Of a stretch of 64,000 bases of DNA, positions 57,548-64,000 are shown piece after piece. The notes beneath the pieces were generated by a model. That model was given only the letters and a program-made list of their open reading frames with translations, was not told where the DNA came from and ran no database searches. The stretch spans positions 62,001 through 126,000 of the forward strand of contig NZ_JAZIBG010000036.1 of assembly GCF_036621135.1 (NCBI RefSeq), written 5' to 3'. The stretch's first letter is position 1. Each line of letters begins with the position of its first letter. The position numbers and the translations under genes are program-made. Source of the DNA: Aquincola agrisoli. GTDB taxonomy: Bacteria; Pseudomonadota; Gammaproteobacteria; Burkholderiales; Burkholderiaceae_C.

Positions 57548-58872
57548 CTATGAGGATGAATAGCTTTTCGAGTGAGCTTGCGGGGAGACTTCTCTGCGAT
57601 GTTGAGGGGACCTTGTTATTTTATAAGAGGGAGTTTCCTGGTGTGGAAAATGCGGAGGGTGCCAAGAATACGCGCCGGACTTACGTCAACTTGGCCGGCA
57701 AGCGGATAAGCATCAAATACATCTCTGGATGTCCGTTGGATGAAATGCAGGCGTTGGTCAAGGAGTCACTGCAGGAAGTGAGTGAGATCCAGCAATGGAT
57801 TCAGCGGCACGTTCCCCGGCACCCTGATGATCATGTGCTGGTCAACCGACCGCTTTACGGCTTGGACGAAGCCCTTGCCTGGTTGCTGCACGTGTTTTGC
57901 CTGCTTCCTGATCGGGCGGACACGGTGGCAGTGGTTCGGCTGTGGCGCCCTTTGCCGAACGATGGAAATGCCCTGATCGACCACTTCTGCCTCGTCCTTG
58001 ATCCGGAGTACCGGCCGCTCACGCCAATCGATTCGAAGAGGCCCCAACATACCCGGACTTTTCCGGTACTCGCCGCCATCGCGTGCCCGCCCGCCGAACG
58101 CGCGCAGGCGCTGGCCACGCACATGAACGGCCGGAACAAGCTGATGGCTCGCTGCGTGGGCTGGAAGCCGAACGTGACGGAGACCTACGACGCCTATCCG
58201 TACATGGCCTATGACGTGGCCCTGGCGGTCTGCCTGTACGACATCGACGACAGCAGCTTCCGCGACCACGACAGCTACCCGCGTGACCTTGTCGATCACT
58301 ACCGCGCGCACTGGCGCCATACCCGCGACGCGGACCGCCCGATCGCGATGGACAGCGGCTTGCCGCCGATGGAGCTGGCTGTCTCCCCCAAGGCAGACCT
58401 GTCCAAGAGCAAACGCAAGGGGATCGCTCGTTGGGTGGAACTGGTGTGCGACGGGGACGACAGCGCAGCCGATGCGGTGTTGGAGCAGATTGGCAAGCCG
58501 CGCAAAGTCGAGGATCTGTGGGAACTGACCTGCGCACTGTCCGAGCAAACGCCACCGCAGGCGATTCATGCCGACGTGCGTGATGACGAGACCTTGGTAG
58601 CGCAGGCAGGTGAACTGTGCATCGCTCGCGCCGAACTGGGCGGTTTCGAGGCCCCGGAGGGGCCCCCGCATGGCGGCATCCGTTGTACCGCTGCACTGCG
58701 TGCGCTCGACGGCTGGGCTCGCGCGCGCGGCTACCGGTTGATCGACCTCGACGGGCAGGACGATGCCTGGCACGCCGTGCTGGTGCGCGAGATCTACGCC
58801 GCAGAGTTGCTGACACTCAGCCAAAGCCTGGGCCTCGTTGCGCGCGACTCCCGGCAGACCTACACCGACTGA
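57544..58872 (+). CDS. Candidate immunity protein to the first toxin (PoNi-like)
   Basis: This 442-residue protein begins at an ATG that overlaps the toxin stop (ATGA), a normal arrangement for toxin-immunity pairs. GTG at 57535 is an alternative start. The part DDSSFRDHDSYPRDLVDHYR with the flanking helices recalls the PoNi (DUF1910/DUF1911) immunity family that protects from PoNe DNases. The first about 200 residues (EALAWLLHVFCLLPDRADTV) are also helical. The first 300 bp are AT-richer than the rest. Assignment is by position plus partial motif match. Confidence 0.65.
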   Translation: MTMRMNSFSSELAGRLLCDVEGTLLFYKREFPGVENAEGAKNTRRTYVNLAGKRISIKYISGCPLDEMQALVKESLQEVSEIQQWIQRHVPRHPDDHVLVNRPLYGLDEALAWLLHVFCLLPDRADTVAVVRLWRPLPNDGNALIDHFCLVLDPEYRPLTPIDSKRPQHTRTFPVLAAIACPPAERAQALATHMNGRNKLMARCVGWKPNVTETYDAYPYMAYDVALAVCLYDIDDSSFRDHDSYPRDLVDHYRAHWRHTRDADRPIAMDSGLPPMELAVSPKADLSKSKRKGIARWVELVCDGDDSAADAVLEQIGKPRKVEDLWELTCALSEQTPPQAIHADVRDDETLVAQAGELCIARAELGGFEAPEGPPHGGIRCTAALRALDGWARARGYRLIDLDGQDDAWHAVLVREIYAAELLTLSQSLGLVARDSRQTYTD

Positions 58873-58880
58873 TCACCATC

Positions 58881-59480
58881 ATGTTCAACAAGCTTTTCAA
58901 GAAGAGCCCGGCCGCGGCCGCCGCCCCACAATACAGCGCAGGCTGCCTGCTGCCTCGCATCAAACACATCGCGTTCTTGCAGGCGTTGCGCGATGCTGGT
59001 GTGCCGGCCGAACAGCAGCCGGCGACCTCCGCGCTGTGCGGCGAACTGCTGGTGACCTACGCATTCGACCAGCCCGAGCAGTTCGTGATGGCGACTCCGG
59101 GGCTGCTCGCGCGCACCGGCATAGCGCCGCAAGACGCCGCCGCCGTGGCGCTGACCAACCTGCGGCGGCAACTGCCCGAGCCCAAGTACTTCATGAAGGG
59201 CGGCTGCATCGCGGCCTACACCGGTGGCGGACTGGAGGCGACGCTATTGCTGCTGGACGACTTGTGGCTGGATCTCCAGCCGCGGTTTCGCGGGGACATC
59301 GTGGTGGCAGCGCCGCACCGCGACCGGCTGCTGATGTGCGACAGCGGCGACACGCAAGCACTCGCCACGCTGAGGGACGACAGCCGCCAGTTCCTGGCCG
59401 AAGCGGATGATGGGCATGGCTTGTCTGCACAACTGATGGTGCGTCGTGGTGGGCGCTGGCAGTTGCTGGACGCGTCATGA
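58881..59480 (+). CDS. DUF1444-like protein
   Basis: This 199-residue cytoplasmic protein resembles the DUF1444 (YtpQ) family. The pattern includes YAFDQPEQFVMATPGLLART and FRGDIVVAAPHRDRLLMCDS with GDTQALATLRD. It has no signal peptide. It follows the immunity gene by 8 bp and overlaps the next small membrane gene by 4 bp. Function is unknown. It might be a second immunity or an accessory gene. Confidence 0.55.
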   Translation: MFNKLFKKSPAAAAAPQYSAGCLLPRIKHIAFLQALRDAGVPAEQQPATSALCGELLVTYAFDQPEQFVMATPGLLARTGIAPQDAAAVALTNLRRQLPEPKYFMKGGCIAAYTGGGLEATLLLLDDLWLDLQPRFRGDIVVAAPHRDRLLMCDSGDTQALATLRDDSRQFLAEADDGHGLSAQLMVRRGGRWQLLDAS

Positions 59481-59680
59481 CGGCGACCAGCTACGTTCTC
59501 GGCAACCTGCTCGGCCGCCTGGTGGCGAGCTGGGTGATCGTGTGGCTGGTGTGCTGGGTGTTCTCGCGCTTTGACTGGCGCGTGGCGCTGCGGCGCAGCC
59601 GGCGCTGGCCGGCCTGGCTGGCAGTGGCGGTGCTGTTTGCGCTTGGCCTGGGGCAACTGTTCGGCAAGGGCGCGTCATGA
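59477..59680 (+). CDS. Small two-segment membrane protein
   Basis: This 67-residue protein has two hydrophobic segments (LVASWVIVWLVCWVFSRF and WLAVAVLFALGLGQLFG) joined by an Arg-rich cytoplasmic loop (RVALRRSRRWP). It overlaps both neighbours by 4 bp, so it is part of a translationally coupled group of three. I do not recognise a family. Confidence 0.55.
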   Translation: MTATSYVLGNLLGRLVASWVIVWLVCWVFSRFDWRVALRRSRRWPAWLAVAVLFALGLGQLFGKGAS

Positions 59681-60276
59681 CAAACGCAACAAGGGATGCT
59701 GGCAACCGTCGCCAGGCCCTGCGGCGGCTGGCGACGGCGATGTGCGCAGGCGTGGCGGCCCCGGTCATCGCGCAGGACAAGGCGCGAGCGCTGCGCGAGA
59801 TGCAGATCCACCGTGTCGAGGCGCTGGGCCTGGAGATTTGGGTGGAGAACCAGCCACCGTGGGAAACACAATTGATCCAGGGCAAGAGCCTGCCGGTGTT
59901 CGCGGCACAGAGCCCGGATCACTACCACCCGCCATCGGTGATGACCTGGGTGAGCCATGCTAGGGCGCAGTCGCCCGGCGAGTTGTTCCCCGCCATGGCC
60001 CTGGGGGCGATCCGGGCGGCTGCGCAGAACTACGGGGCGCCCAAGGCCGTGTGGCGGGCACTGTCGCCGGTGGAGGCCCGGCACGGGCTGCTGCAAGGCT
60101 TCGAGGCCACGTTTGCAGGCAAGGCGCAGGGCGATGCGGTGGACGTGCGGGTGTTCATCGGCCAGTCGCCTGGGCGGTTTCCGGTGGCGATGCAGGCCTA
60201 CACGCTGCGCGGCAAGCTCGATCACCTCGACGAGCCGATCCGGCGCTCGTGGGGCAAGGTGAAGTACCTGGGCTGA
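59677..60276 (+). CDS. Unknown exported protein
   Basis: This 199-residue protein has an N-terminal Arg-rich and hydrophobic region (RRQALRRLATAMCAGVAAPV, cleavage near VIAQ) that looks like a signal peptide. The mature part includes WVENQPPWETQLIQGKSLPV and PGRFPVAMQAYTLRGKLDHL. No known domain is evident. It ends 31 bp before the second copy of the tadC tail, so it lies at the border of the duplication. Confidence 0.5.
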   Translation: MTNATRDAGNRRQALRRLATAMCAGVAAPVIAQDKARALREMQIHRVEALGLEIWVENQPPWETQLIQGKSLPVFAAQSPDHYHPPSVMTWVSHARAQSPGELFPAMALGAIRAAAQNYGAPKAVWRALSPVEARHGLLQGFEATFAGKAQGDAVDVRVFIGQSPGRFPVAMQAYTLRGKLDHLDEPIRRSWGKVKYLG

Positions 60277-60307
60277 TGGCGCTGGCCCAGGCTTGTCTAG
60301 ACATTTG

Positions 60308-60346
60308 TTCCCGATCGTCATGAAGTTCATGGCGTCCGGCATCTGA
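60308..60346 (+). pseudogene. Duplicated tail of tadC
   Basis: These 39 bp are identical to the last 13 codons (including the stop) of tadC at 53458-53496. There is no start or other tadC sequence upstream. It is a scar that shows that the following lipoprotein copy came by duplication of the segment downstream of tadC. Confidence 0.9.
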
Positions 60347-60698
60347 GCCGGCGCCGGTGTGGCGGACCTTGTTTCTCACCAACCTTGATTCTCATGACAA
60401 CAGCCGACTTGTCCCTCGTCTTCCGGCCATGCCTTCGCCTGTGTGCCGCTGCTGCGCTGACCGCCATGGTCTCCGCGTGCGGCGGAGGCGGAGGTGAAGG
60501 CAGTGGCTCCGATGGGGAGCCGAACGCCAGCACCGTCTTCGCCGCACCGTCCGGGGCGCTGTGCGCCACCAAGGACGATCGCGGCCACTGCCTGCAGCCG
60601 ACGGCCAGCGCGGTGACGGCCGAGCAGATGCTGGCCGTGCTCAATGATCCGGAAGGGCCGCAGGTGAAGTTCGAGGGCGTGGGGCAGGTGCTGGGCAC
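60308..60698 (+). repeat. Duplicated segment, second copy
   Basis: Second copy of 53458-53848: tadC tail, leader and 5' part of the lipoprotein gene. Differences from the first copy are mostly silent or conservative within the coding region. Confidence 0.85.
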
Positions 60699-61455
60699 GG
60701 TGTCGCGATCCGTTGGCACTGCCATTCAGCACTTCCAACGGACGTACGACCTGGCCCGCAAGACCGTGGTGATCGGTCGCCAGCGTGTGGAGATCGATGG
60801 GAAGGTGTATCGCTTCACGGAGTTCGACGGCGAGCGCACCTACAAGTACGTCAACGATGCCAACACCGGCGGGGTGGAACTGGTGCTGTTCACCGAGGAG
60901 GTGCTGGCGATCACCGAATCCACCGGCACGGGCAGCACCACCGGCAGCGTTCCCCACTTGGTCGTTGAGGCAGACACGACGGTCTGGGTGGGCGAGATCG
61001 GCCTGCTGACGGACAGGGCGGACGCCGTCACGGGCGACGCCGTGCGCTACCAGGGCGTCGTGTTCGCCATCGGCGGACCGGGCACACCGTTGCCGGAGGG
61101 CAATGGCGGCCAGTACCTCAATGGCACGTCCAATGGCTGTGACATCACGCTCGAATTCAACCCGGTGACGGGCGTGTTGCGGGCCGAGCCGACATCCTGC
61201 GTTGGCTCCGGCGCACAGTTCACGCTGGCGGATGACCCTGTCTTCGAGAATTCGGAGCCCAAGCTGAAGTCAGCGGCCCGCAGCACCGGCGTGGTGATCG
61301 GGCACGCGTTCAGTGATCCGGATGACCCGACGGTGAGCGCCACGTTCGGAGCGACCAAGTTCGACGGCGCATTCTTTGGCCGGGGCGCCAAGCGCCTGCA
61401 CCTGAGCGGCAGCGACGCCAACGGCAGCTTCTACATCAAGGCCGAGCGCCAGTAG
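60394..61455 (+). CDS. Lipoprotein of the toxin-associated module, copy 2
   Basis: This 353-residue protein is a paralogue of the lipoprotein at 53544. It has the same lipobox (MVSAC), glycine run and C-terminal GATKFDGAFFGRGAKRLHLS. The central region (about residues 105-300) differs substantially, for example VSRSVGTAIQHFQRTYDLAR in place of the first copy's sequence. Unlike copy 1, it is followed directly by a toxin, with no DUF192-TadE gene between. Function is unknown. Keeping both copies intact suggests a function tied to each toxin. Confidence 0.7.
   Translation: MTTADLSLVFRPCLRLCAAAALTAMVSACGGGGGEGSGSDGEPNASTVFAAPSGALCATKDDRGHCLQPTASAVTAEQMLAVLNDPEGPQVKFEGVGQVLGTVSRSVGTAIQHFQRTYDLARKTVVIGRQRVEIDGKVYRFTEFDGERTYKYVNDANTGGVELVLFTEEVLAITESTGTGSTTGSVPHLVVEADTTVWVGEIGLLTDRADAVTGDAVRYQGVVFAIGGPGTPLPEGNGGQYLNGTSNGCDITLEFNPVTGVLRAEPTSCVGSGAQFTLADDPVFENSEPKLKSAARSTGVVIGHAFSDPDDPTVSATFGATKFDGAFFGRGAKRLHLSGSDANGSFYIKAERQ
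61344..61455 (+). repeat. 112-bp identical block, second copy
   Basis: Identical to 54500-54611, the 3' end of the first lipoprotein gene. The identity stops exactly at the stop codon. Confidence 0.9.
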
Positions 61456-61666
61456 GTCGCCAGCCGCCACCACTGCCTGCGCGCCCCGCATGGAGCGGGG
61501 CTTGCGCCGCCATTGTCAGCAGATTCAAGCCTTCGCGGATTTGCTGCCTTTGTCGGCCGCAGCGCCTCCCCGCCTCAATCTGAACGTTCCTTTCATGTAC
61601 CCAAGAAGCCCGGATGCGCTGCTCGCTGGCTCGGCCCGCCGGGTGGCCGCCCCAACCGGAAGTGCC

Positions 61667-63175
61667 ATGCGCAGCCTGTGGCTGTGGTGGCTGGTCGCGG
61701 TGATGGCGCTCGTGCCGCTGATGCAGGCGAAGGCAGACCCGCTCGCGGTCGGTGGGGCGGCTGGAGTGGGCACGAGCGCGACGGCCGGCATGTGCCGTCC
61801 GCAGACGTGTTTTGCGAACGAGGCTGCGAAGCGGGATTACGCGGCGCGCAACAACTGCTGGTTTGCGGAGGATGTCTGCGAAGGAAAACGCACAGACCAG
61901 GAATCCAGTGCTGCTTCCTATGGACGCAGCTTTTTCAGCGGATTGATCGATGGTTTTCTACAGCAGGCAGTGGACCTGTGGGAGCTGATTGCAAACCCCC
62001 TGGAAACGATCAACGGCTTGATCGAGATCGGAAAATCGTTCTACAGGGATCCTGAAGGGACGTTGCAGGCCATCGGTGAAATGTTGGGCGCCGAGGTGCT
62101 GGACACCATTCGTCGAGCAACGCAGTGCGGTGCCTATGACACGGGCAAGGTAATCGGGGAAAACGTCAACCCTGTGGTCCTGTTGCGCTTGGGAACCCGA
62201 CTGGCCAGGTATGGTGGGCGGCTGGAAGACGCTGTCCACGCCACGAAGCGTGATTTCGGTTGTGCGAGTTTCGCGGCCGATACGTTGATTCTGACGCCGC
62301 AAGGGGCCCTGCCCATCAAGCAGCTCCAGGTCGGGCAACAGGTGTTATCCCGCGACGAACGGGAGTTCTCGGATGGCCCGCAGGCGATCGAACGCGTATT
62401 TCGACGAACAGCGCCGACCCACAGGATATTGCTCACGGAATCGCAGCAACTGCGCGTGACCGATGAACACCCTCTGTGGGTACAGGGGAAGGGCTGGGTT
62501 GCAGCGGAGCAGGTGCAGATCGACGACGTGCTCGCCGCTCGGCACGGGGACGAACTGGTTCGTGGCAACGACGTTGTGCCCAGGTCGCTGGAGGTGCACA
62601 ACTTCAGCGTTGAGAAGACACCGAACTACTTTGTCGGCGAGGTCGGCATATGGGCCCACAACGCCCGGTGCGATCCATCGGTGCCCCGCACAACCGTCGA
62701 GGTAAACGTCGTCAACGGACGCGCGCCTGAGTTGAACGATCCCAAACCGAATACCACCTACCGCGTGAACGGGGGGCAACAGGTCTTCGAAGTGGACGAA
62801 TTGGGCCGTACCACGAAAGCGGAGGCCACCATCACGGAGCATACGCTCGACGCCACGCTACGCAATTGCTACCAGCAGCGGAAAGCGGTTTCTGTCTGCG
62901 AAGGCATTCAAGGTGACGACGGCGGGCATATGATTGGCCACAAGTTGGGCGGTGTAGGTGAGCGGGTTAATATATTGCCGCAACTTGCTTCGGTGAATAG
63001 GGGTGAGTGGAATCGTATGGAGCGGGAGTGGGGCCGGCTTGCTGCCGATGGGAAAACCGTCAAGGTGACCGTCGTGCCTATTTACGGGTCGGGTGAGGCC
63101 AGAAGGCCTATTCGCTTCGAGGTACAGTACGTGGTGGATGATGTGGTTTTTAGAAAGGTCTTTAACAATGAATGA
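61667..63175 (+). CDS. HINT-domain polymorphic toxin with DNA/RNA non-specific endonuclease-like tip
   Basis: This 502-residue protein is a paralogue of the toxin at 55946. I chose the ATG at 61667 (MRSLWLWWLVAVMALVPLMQ), with GGAAG upstream. An ATG at 61595 would add 24 residues. The Cys-bearing region is identical to copy 1. The HINT domain runs from Cys199 (CASFAADTLILT) to His331-Asn332 (AHNA). The C-terminal tip (333-502) differs: DDGGHMIGHKLGGVGERVNI, with His421, and SVNRGEWNRMEREWGRLAAD match the His-Asn type non-specific endonucleases of polymorphic toxins. It is followed by an overlapping immunity candidate. Confidence 0.82.
   Translation: MRSLWLWWLVAVMALVPLMQAKADPLAVGGAAGVGTSATAGMCRPQTCFANEAAKRDYAARNNCWFAEDVCEGKRTDQESSAASYGRSFFSGLIDGFLQQAVDLWELIANPLETINGLIEIGKSFYRDPEGTLQAIGEMLGAEVLDTIRRATQCGAYDTGKVIGENVNPVVLLRLGTRLARYGGRLEDAVHATKRDFGCASFAADTLILTPQGALPIKQLQVGQQVLSRDEREFSDGPQAIERVFRRTAPTHRILLTESQQLRVTDEHPLWVQGKGWVAAEQVQIDDVLAARHGDELVRGNDVVPRSLEVHNFSVEKTPNYFVGEVGIWAHNARCDPSVPRTTVEVNVVNGRAPELNDPKPNTTYRVNGGQQVFEVDELGRTTKAEATITEHTLDATLRNCYQQRKAVSVCEGIQGDDGGHMIGHKLGGVGERVNILPQLASVNRGEWNRMEREWGRLAADGKTVKVTVVPIYGSGEARRPIRFEVQYVVDDVVFRKVFNNE
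61699..61881 (+). repeat. 183-bp identical block, second copy
   Basis: Identical to 56008-56190. It encodes the common export/anchor end and Cys-bearing region of the toxins. Confidence 0.93.
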
Positions 63176-64000
63176 TGCATTGCTTCTTAACGTCGTTGAC
63201 GATGCGCTGACATACTGCCCTACGAACCTCGGTCATGTGCAAATTCATGCTGAGTGGTACTGCTCTGGGGTGCAAGTGGGTCCTGATATCAGTTATTTTG
63301 ACGTCTCTGGAGGGCGGATCAAAGACGGTTTGGCGGTGGACAAAAGAAGCTCTATAAATCGGCGTCTTGAAATGTTTTTTGGTGATAATAGCTTGGAAAA
63401 TCACGGAATATTATTGCAGGACGGCGCTACTGCAAATTATTTTATGATGAGAATATGGCCAAATCGCAAGTATGAGTTGGATATTCGTTGTGACCGCGAT
63501 TTGGACAGACGTAGGCAAGAATTGCTCCGTGCCGAGTTAAGCCCCGCGGAGTTCGATGAGTACTTGAGGGAAACTGAAGAATATTTGGCTCGACGGCGTC
63601 AGCGCATGGATCGTAAAGCGGGTGAAATTTCTGAGCATAAACCCCTTGTGCTGAGAGAATCGGATGAACGACCAACGCCGCCGCAACTCTTCAGCGCTAT
63701 TGTTCAGCAAGTCCAACAAGACGCACCGGCGGACTGGCAAGAACTGGTGATCGACGGCGAGGTCTGGACAGAGCCGAATGCCCAAGGCAAACCCCAGACG
63801 CATATCGACGCACATTTCTGGGCTCGCACTGCCGACGGGCAATTACGGCAGGTAAATCCCAAGAATGTGTTCGGGCCGATGAATGCACTGCAAGCCTTGC
63901 AAGGCTGCTGGTTCAAGGACGACGGCACACCGTGGCGGCGTATTCGCATCACTTTTGCTCAAGGGGCTTCCAGCGTCGATGTCGACTATGAGCAGCCCGG
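63168..64000 (+). CDS. Candidate immunity protein to the second toxin (YezG/DUF600-like), cut by window edge
   Basis: The frame opens with ATG at 63168, overlapping the toxin's last codons by 8 bp, and stays open to the window edge (277 codons visible). It begins MNDALLLNVVDDALTYCPTN. A second part from about residue 175 (VQQVQQDAPADWQELVIDGE, GCWFKDDGTPWRRIRITFAQ) has the pattern of YezG-type (DUF600) immunity proteins that pair with non-specific endonuclease toxins. Two related domains in tandem are possible. The first about 450 bp are much more AT-rich than the surroundings, a sign of recent transfer of the tip and immunity pair. The protein end is outside the window. Confidence 0.62.
   Translation, partial: MNDALLLNVVDDALTYCPTNLGHVQIHAEWYCSGVQVGPDISYFDVSGGRIKDGLAVDKRSSINRRLEMFFGDNSLENHGILLQDGATANYFMMRIWPNRKYELDIRCDRDLDRRRQELLRAELSPAEFDEYLRETEEYLARRRQRMDRKAGEISEHKPLVLRESDERPTPPQLFSAIVQQVQQDAPADWQELVIDGEVWTEPNAQGKPQTHIDAHFWARTADGQLRQVNPKNVFGPMNALQALQGCWFKDDGTPWRRIRITFAQGASSVDVDYEQP

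Noticed and set aside
60277..60307. Insertion-sequence end or attachment site at the left border of the duplication
   Set aside because: No terminal inverted repeat, transposase fragment or target-site duplication could be seen at the junction.

Overview
The window looks like chromosome of a motile, high-GC betaproteobacterium, most likely a member of the Burkholderiales. The evidence is GC-rich codon use, the flagellar gene content, a VpsR-type sigma-54 activator and a Tad locus with an FHA-CpaF fusion. The species assignment is inference.

Positions 1-30797 hold a nearly complete flagellar gene set in two divergent blocks. The minus-strand block runs from fliE through fliF, fliG, fliH, fliI, fliJ, fliD, fliS, fliT, fliK, fliL, sigma-28, motA, motB, flgM, flgN and a separate glucosaminidase, then flgB to flgL, with only flgA on the plus strand. 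The plus-strand block is fliM, fliN, fliP, fliQ, fliR, flhB, flhA. The order fliD-S-T-K-L-sigma28-motA-motB is the lafBCDEFSTU order of lateral (Flag-2) systems. No flagellin, fliO, flhF/flhG or chemotaxis gene is present. A 964-bp divergent regulatory region separates the two blocks.

Positions 30842-34000 carry two housekeeping genes (nadB, gltS) and a small ComFB-like gene. Positions 34283-41423 are a matrix or functional-amyloid-like locus. It has a VpsR-type sigma-54 activator, a good -24/-12 promoter, a glycine-rich secreted protein, two more secreted proteins sharing a C-terminal QNT motif, a FapD-like C39 peptidase and a FapF-like outer-membrane barrel. Positions 41445-43675 are a divergent AraC regulator and MFS transporter pair.

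Positions 43902-53496 are a Tad (Flp) pilus operon: Flp pilin, TadG-like and TadE-like pseudopilins, an unknown secreted protein, a 58-residue second Flp-like peptide, CpaB, CpaC secretin, FHA-CpaF ATPase, TadB and TadC. It continues without a break into positions 53544-64000. That part is a duplicated accessory module of lipoprotein, DUF192-TadE fusion and two HINT-domain polymorphic toxins with different C-terminal nuclease tips, each followed by its own candidate immunity gene. The second copy carries the last 39 bp of tadC, so the module was duplicated as a unit. The most novel hypothesis here is that the Tad machinery presents or exports HINT-processed nuclease toxins.

The three themes (lateral flagella, VpsR/ComFB-linked matrix, Tad pili with toxins) suggest a surface-life region that governs swarming, biofilm and contact-dependent competition. 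That joint reading is inference from gene neighbourhood.
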